A DNA stretch of 64,000 nt from Neodontobutis hainanensis (taxonomy: Eukaryota > Chordata > Actinopteri > Gobiiformes > Odontobutidae). Each line of letters opens with the position of its first letter. Within the stretch, counting starts at the first letter, position 1. The stretch spans positions 620,001 to 684,000 of the forward strand of contig JALDNG010000041.1 in NCBI GenBank assembly GCA_024349245.1. Direction: 5' to 3'. The position numbers and the translations under genes are program-made. Below, piece after piece: positions 60,201-64,000 of this stretch. Below the pieces are notes generated by a model, which saw nothing but the letters and a program-made list of their open reading frames with translations, was not told where the DNA came from and searched no databases.

Positions 60201-62594
60201 TACTCAGAAATTTGAATGACTTGAGGTAACAACAGTTGATACAGACAAAAAACAACTCACTTTTTTGAACAGGCGCTACATATTTCTGATCATGGTTCAA
60301 TAAAAATATCTTAATGTTTTAGCGACATCAAAGAAATCTGTGATGCTCAGTGAATGAAGTTAATTCAAGCGTGCTGGAAAACTTTGGTTTTAGGAGTGTG
60401 TTCACACGGCAAGTAATACAGCTTAAGAAATGTTATTATGGCACGTCCTCAATTATTGATTTGAATGACCTAAGTGAACCTGATAGCAAATGCAGACAGA
60501 TCTTTGAAGTTTACCGACTGTGTTGTGTCGTCCAACATGTTACTGCTCCTTAGGGTGTTTGAAAACTACAGTAGTCCTGTGATATGCAAAAAATGTGTTT
60601 AATAACCACAAAGTTATAAGCAGGTCCCTGCATAATTACAGGTTTAATATTGTTAGTTTTTCTAAAACAAAATTAGTCAATGCAATTGTACATTTTAATT
60701 GTGCACAAAAAATTAAGCAGACATTTTATATAACAGTAATTTCTTGGTTTATGAGAAGAACCAGGTTGTGTCCATAACCTAAATCCAACAGGACAAGACC
60801 TAAATTCTCATTATTCAACACAAGATTTTGGTTATTATATCACTGACCCATAACTCGCTTAATAATTGTTCATTAAGCCCTCTATACATTTAATCACATC
60901 ATAAAGAGGGCAGAGAAAGACTGTTGCAGCAGATTAAATCTTGGGGAGTGTAATTGCGTAAGAGTTTATGGCAAGACATGCATCCTCTTCTTCTAAAGTG
61001 AAAAGTGAAAAGCTCATTTGTATTACACTAGATTAAGCACTCATTTTATCTCGTCACTCAAACTATGAACTATGATATGTCTCCATCTTGGACGAATATT
61101 CAAGGAGGGCATTCTGCTCATAAATAGGTCGCTTGTAGCAGATGAAGATTAGATGTAGGCTTTAATAAATGCTCACTTACTTTCTCAAGGGAGATTTTTT
61201 TTCCTACTCCCTGGAACAAATTAGATTTTGTTTATGTGTCATCCTTGTCCATCTTTTCAGACCTTGGCCATGTGGTGAGGCAAGAAAAGGCCACATCTTA
61301 GCACCTTATCAGATTAGGAGTCCTCAAATACATCTGTCATACATGGGCAAAGCATGGGTTTCATCCAATAGATTTTTGTCACAATCCCTCTCCAGGCCTC
61401 GATTACTTTTGCTGCTTGAGTGTTTTCATTTCACAAATTAGTTTTTTTTTTTTTTTTTTTTTTTTTTCTAATCGTCTTAGATCTTAGATTTTTTTTAACA
61501 TGATGAAAGAAATTGATTGCTCTTTTTCAATAAGTTAAACTTAAGTAAAGTCATTTAGTTGAAATCTGATCAGGTATTACACACATTTTATTTGTGGGAC
61601 TTGTTCAAAAAGATTTTAATTTTAATTATATTTTAAATTGAAATAGAATCTAAAAGATAAATATCTCTAGATTAAACCGAATAGAGTCTTTTTATTTGTT
61701 TTTTAGACGTCAAGGTGACTTAAAAGAGGTAAAAGAGAGACTTTTACTGTTCCATTAAAACCGATGCTGTTGTTCTTTCGGGTGCTTCTTAACCTACTGT
61801 TGTAATCTGTAAAGGGACATGTTTTACACGAGATTAATTTAGCAATCACGACCTCTTTTTATCAGATGTTTATTTCTGTTTTTTAAACTTTAAGAGCATG
61901 TAGTCTCTGGTGAATAAGGATTAAGGGATTAATTTTGGACTATTTACATCATGATACTAAACAGTAAATTTAATACAAATCATGTGTCATTTAGTTAAAC
62001 AGGCTTGTTCTTATGGTGTTTTTTTTTGTTTTTTGTTTTTTTTTGGTTAGCCAGTTTGAGTTTTAAAGATAAGGATGCATCTAAGTCATGTGTCTTTGTT
62101 TCCACAGGACCTCCATTTATGAGTCCCAGAAGCAGGTGGGTTCAGTGCAGCACCAGGACAACGCAGGTGGGATGGGCACATACGAGACTCTTCAGCATTT
62201 CAATGACATCAAAGAACATTTGCACTTGGTCAAAAGAGATGTAGACCATCTAGTCCAGAGAAATGCTCAGGTATCTTTTATACTACATGTCATTGTAAAA
62301 AAAAACCTTTCACCATGTCACTGCTAACTCACGTCTCATGTTCAGAACCCGGCTGAGAAGGCCCTGAAGTGTCCAGAGCTGCCTCCAATGCCCTCCTGTC
62401 TATCTACTATTCATTTTGTAATATTCATTGTTGTTCAGTCAGTTCTGTTTTTCTGCTACATCATGTACAAGTAAGACTATTTTAACTTACTTACAAATTT
62501 TCATTTCATTTAATAATCAAAAAAGTCTAACACCTTGTTTTTAATTTTATTTTTTAGAAGTCAACAAGAAGCAGCTGCAAAGAAGTTCTTTTGA
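57068..62594 (+). CDS. lman1: ERGIC-53 / lectin, mannose-binding 1 (complete, 13 exons, 515 codons)
   Basis: Joined exons: 57068-57287, 57796-57950, 58106-58213, 58550-58611, 58956-59055, 59134-59257, 59354-59412, 59506-59638, 59742-59929, 60152-60225, 62108-62270, 62346-62470, 62558-62594. ERGIC-53 is a type I membrane lectin cycling between ER and ERGIC/cis-Golgi that, with MCFD2, exports glycoproteins such as coagulation factors V and VIII. Visible: signal peptide (VLIITFLTAVIFPC), L-type lectin domain from RRFEYKYSFKGPHL to GISAATGGLADDHDVLSF with WNGVGVFFDSFDNDGK and paired Cys (GTCLRDF, EFCAKV), coiled-coil stalk (QNFQQELDKKKEEFQK, NRIHLEIKQLHRQL), stalk Cys pair KCPELPPMPSC for oligomerization, one membrane segment, and the tail ending KKFF (COPI and COPII sorting). 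Length is close to human (510, from memory). All junctions are GT-AG and in frame. Confidence 0.97.
57288..57795 (+). other. lman1: lman1 intron 1
   Basis: GT-AG intron of 508 bp; nothing else recognised. Confidence 0.85.
57796..57950 (+). CDS. lman1: lman1 exon 2
   Basis: 155 bp, acceptor ctttcaag ending 57795, donor gtaagg at 57951. It reads NAIPSSDQVRITPSLRSQKG, SVWTKNKVNFPHWETEVTFR, and ends ADGL; lectin domain beta-strands. Confidence 0.96.
58106..58213 (+). CDS. lman1: lman1 exon 3: sugar/Ca-binding core
   Basis: 108 bp, phase 0/0. It reads AFWFTAEQGLDGPVYGAADK then WNGVGVFFDSFDNDGK. The Asp/Asn residues in this segment form the Ca2+ and mannose site in ERGIC-53. Acceptor ctaacag ends 58105; donor gttagt at 58214. 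Confidence 0.96.
58214..58549 (+). other. lman1: lman1 intron 3
   Basis: GT-AG intron of 336 bp; nothing else recognised. Confidence 0.85.
58550..58611 (+). CDS. lman1: lman1 exon 4
   Basis: 62 bp, KNNPAIMVVGNNGNLVYDHQ, acceptor gtcgtgcag ending 58549, donor gtaagt at 58612. The DHQN His region contacts mannose in the family. It ends in phase 2. Confidence 0.95.
58612..58955 (+). other. lman1: lman1 intron 4
   Basis: GT-AG intron of 344 bp; nothing else recognised. Confidence 0.85.
58956..59055 (+). CDS. lman1: lman1 exon 5
   Basis: 100 bp, acceptor cacag ending 58955, donor gtaagt at 59056. It reads DGTTQALGTCLRDFRNKPYP, VRAKITYYKKTLM, with the first of the lectin-domain Cys pair. Confidence 0.96.
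59134..59257 (+). CDS. lman1: lman1 exon 6
   Basis: 124 bp, acceptor gactacag ending 59133, donor gtttgt at 59258. It reads VMINNGFTPDKEDYEFCAKV, DNMIIPSEGFFGISAATGGL, with the second lectin-domain Cys and the GGL end of the carbohydrate site. Confidence 0.96.
59354..59412 (+). CDS. lman1: lman1 exon 7: end of lectin domain
   Basis: 59 bp, acceptor ttttttag ending 59353, donor gtactg at 59413. It reads DDHDVLSFLLFSLTEPGQEL. The donor is less typical but is the one that keeps frame with the next exon. Confidence 0.93.
59506..59638 (+). CDS. lman1: lman1 exon 8: coiled-coil stalk
   Basis: 133 bp, acceptor cgttgaag ending 59505, donor gttagt at 59639. It reads PPPEAEIPKEEKDKYQEEFQ, NFQQELDKKKEEFQKEHPDV, a charged heptad-like helix of the oligomerizing stalk. 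Confidence 0.95.
59742..59929 (+). CDS. lman1: lman1 exon 9: stalk
   Basis: 188 bp, acceptor ctgtttag ending 59741, donor gtgggc at 59930. It includes REIRQVFEGQNRIHLEIKQL, HRQLAMILDEQRRYVS and ends ESGQ; long stalk helix. Confidence 0.95.
60152..60225 (+). CDS. lman1: lman1 exon 10: stalk
   Basis: 74 bp, acceptor gtgttccag ending 60151, donor gtaaca at 60226. It reads VDPSQQLSSIIATQQDVLRN, LNDL, ends in phase 2 of an Arg codon. A second possible downstream partner for this donor lies at 60323. Confidence 0.94.
60226..62107 (+). other. lman1: lman1 intron 10 (1.9 kb)
   Basis: The largest lman1 intron. It contains a possible alternative terminal exon at 60323-60353 and a long poly-T run at 61442-61467. 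The rest is AT-rich with no recognised repeat. Confidence 0.8.
61442..61467. repeat. poly-T tract
   Basis: Uninterrupted run of about 26 T in lman1 intron 10, followed by further T-rich sequence. It could be the A-tail of a minus-strand retroposed sequence, but no body was recognised next to it. Confidence 0.9.
62108..62270 (+). CDS. lman1: lman1 exon 11: distal stalk
   Basis: 163 bp, acceptor tttccacag ending 62107, donor gtatct at 62271. It reads TSIYESQKQVGSVQHQ, TYETLQHFNDIKEHLHLVKR, DVDHLVQRNAQ, matching the mammalian ETTQHFIDIKEHLH segment as recalled. Confidence 0.96.
62346..62470 (+). CDS. lman1: lman1 exon 12: Cys pair and membrane segment
   Basis: 125 bp, acceptor gttcag ending 62345, donor gtaaga at 62471. 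It reads ALKCPELPPMPSCLSTIHFV, IFIVVQSVLFFCYIMY. The two Cys form interchain disulfides in ERGIC-53; the hydrophobic run is the single membrane span. Confidence 0.96.
62558..62594 (+). CDS. lman1: lman1 exon 13: cytosolic tail, KKFF, stop
   Basis: 37 bp after acceptor ttttttag. It completes a Lys codon, then reads SQQEAAAKKFF and TGA at 62592-62594. The dilysine and diphenylalanine are the ER-retrieval and ER-exit signals that define ERGIC-53. Confidence 0.97.
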
Positions 62595-63140
62595 TATGAC
62601 TGAATTATGTGTAAATGAGAAAAATATTGTAATTTCTAAGTTATTGTACTTGAATTGAATTTGGTTTGTTGAAGTTTATTTTAATTATTGCAGCTCTAAT
62701 TTGAACAGCGATGTTGCATTGTATGAACTCGGCGACAGAGATATCCATGATTTATCATGTTCCTTACAGTATTCAGTTTTTTGCATATTTCACAGGGGTT
62801 TCAAATGCTGAAAAAATAACCCATCCCAAGGCTGAAGCGTGATGACACATTTCTATCTGGTTTTGAATGAGTCAGAAGATTGTTGTTTTTTTTAACACTT
62901 TCCATAAAGAAATACCCAAAATGACTGTGTTCTGCCTCTGTTTTTTCAACACAACACATTTTACTCAGAATTTCCGAACCACGTGGGCAACTCCAGCTCC
63001 GTCGGTAGAGCACATGCCAGCTACACAGGGAGACCCGGGTTCAAACCTCGCTCAGACATTTGCCCAATGTCATCCCTCTCTCTCTCACCTTGTTTCCTGT
63101 TAATCTACTCTCTATCGAATAAAGGACAAAAATATATTAT
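62595..63140 (+). other. lman1: lman1 3'UTR (inferred)
   Basis: Between the stop and 63117 I find no AATAAA or ATTAAA. The first canonical AATAAA is at 63118-63123, inside the SINE at 62984-63133. Others follow near 63309 and 63329. The end of the transcript is inferred. Confidence 0.45.
62984..63133 (+). mobile_element. tRNA-derived SINE in lman1 3' flank
   Basis: It has an A-box-like segment (TCGGTAGAGCAC, from 63002), a B box (GGGTTCAAACCT, 63038-63049), then ATGTCATCCCTCTCTCTCTC, a TTTCCTGT segment and an end reading AATAAAGGACAAAAA. This layout is that of a frequent percomorph tRNA SINE with a CATGTCATCCC...CTCTCT body, as I recall it. It differs from the SINE at 3925-4144. Confidence 0.8.
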
Positions 63141-64000
63141 AAATGCCATAATACAATGGTTATTATGAATGAAGTATTTTTAAACTTCCCCAAAAATATA
63201 AAAAATTAAAAACATGTTCTCCAGTTTTCCCAATTAAAATGTATTTTTAATTGCGACTATCATGGTTTTATATGGGTCAAACAAAGGACAGTTTTTACCT
63301 ATATGAACTAATAAACTGTACATATTCAATAAATCAACAAAAGATTTTATTGCAGTTCAGTAAAAAAAAAAAACAGCTGTATTTTATATATATGTTTTTT
63401 ATTTAACATGTAAAGAAAAATCAGGGTCACATCACATTATTGGTAGTACAGTATGAGTAGTTAACAGACACTATTAATACAGATTCTTGGCAAAATTAAA
63501 ATACAAGAGTTGTATTTAAAAATATAAAGAATGGAGCAGGTTGCAGCGTAATGTCAATCATCCCCCACTGAACAAAAGCACGACACGAAGGATAGCTCGA
63601 TGGGGATAAAGAGGCCTGTAATCCTGCTCCTCTTTACTCCAATTGGACCCCGCAGCATAAGCACGTGGGTTGCCCGTACTTCACTAACATGATTAAGCAC
63701 CAGTGGGTGGAAGATGCTTATGTGAGGGCACTAACTGAGGTCCCCATTTAAAAAGCATTTTCATAAGGACAGGTGTGTCTTGGGTGGCCAAGGAAGTAAC
63801 AAAGTGTTCCAACAGAACAAAAAACATGAAAAAAGGTTTAAAATTTTAAAAATAGAAAACAGGGCATCTGCCTCTTAGTATAGTGGAGCAAGTGGGATTA
63901 AATCCAGATTATGGCTGGGGCGAAACGATGTGCGTGTAAGGTTGTGTGTGTCTGTATGTGTCTGTTGCTTGTCGTCAGTGTGTCCTTGGCTCCATAGACA
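63141..64000. other. lman1 downstream flank, unassigned
   Basis: AT-rich up to about 63530. From 63540 to 63760 the sequence is more complex and G+C-richer without a recognisable protein. It could be a regulatory element or the 3' end of a convergent gene that continues outside the window. Confidence 0.5.

Noticed and set aside
63000..63060. Possible tRNA gene downstream of lman1
   Set aside because: tRNA-like boxes belong to a SINE with a CT-rich body and A-rich end.

Overview
The window reads as a piece of a teleost fish chromosome, probably percomorph. It holds three vertebrate genes, all on the + strand, with GT-AG introns, teleost-type tRNA-derived SINEs and decayed non-LTR retrotransposons in AT-rich non-coding DNA. 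No bacterial or viral gene, CRISPR array or intact mobile element was seen. The organism call is inferred from these traits and from protein resemblance recalled from memory; no search was run.

Layout. (1) 1-16344: the 3' part of hcn1, a hyperpolarization-activated cyclic-nucleotide-gated channel. Five exons (480-698, 6899-7045, 8930-9170, 10911-11075, 15230-16344) encode the selectivity filter, S6, C-linker, cAMP-binding domain and a long low-complexity tail ending in SNL; the exons for S1-S5 lie outside the window. Intron 699-6898 holds a SINE, two different LINE fragments, a GAGTC-rich repeat and a long (AT)n tract. (2) 16345-35073: hcn1 3'UTR and about 18 kb without a recognisable gene, with a broken LINE at 28.9-30.2 kb. 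(3) 35074-51652: complete ccbe1, 11 exons, 408 codons, a secreted EGF/collagen-like protein of lymphangiogenesis. It has a 10.5-kb second intron and one 68-bp GC-AG intron. (4) 51653-57067: ccbe1 3'UTR and an intergenic stretch with a G+C-richer block at 53.2-54.5 kb that looks like conserved regulatory DNA. (5) 57068-62594: complete lman1 (ERGIC-53), 13 exons, 515 codons, a cargo-receptor lectin with a KKFF tail. (6) 62595-64000: lman1 3' flank with a SINE that carries the first canonical poly(A) signal, then unassigned sequence.

The genes do not form a pathway. ccbe1 next to lman1 in the same orientation matches the human 18q21 arrangement as I recall it, whereas human HCN1 is on chromosome 5. 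The hcn1-ccbe1 adjacency is therefore the unusual synteny here. All exon joins below keep frame and were worked out by hand from splice sites and protein resemblance. No undescribed biological system was identified; the best leads are the GC-AG intron, the putative regulatory block, the SINE-supplied poly(A) signal and a possible alternative lman1 terminal exon.
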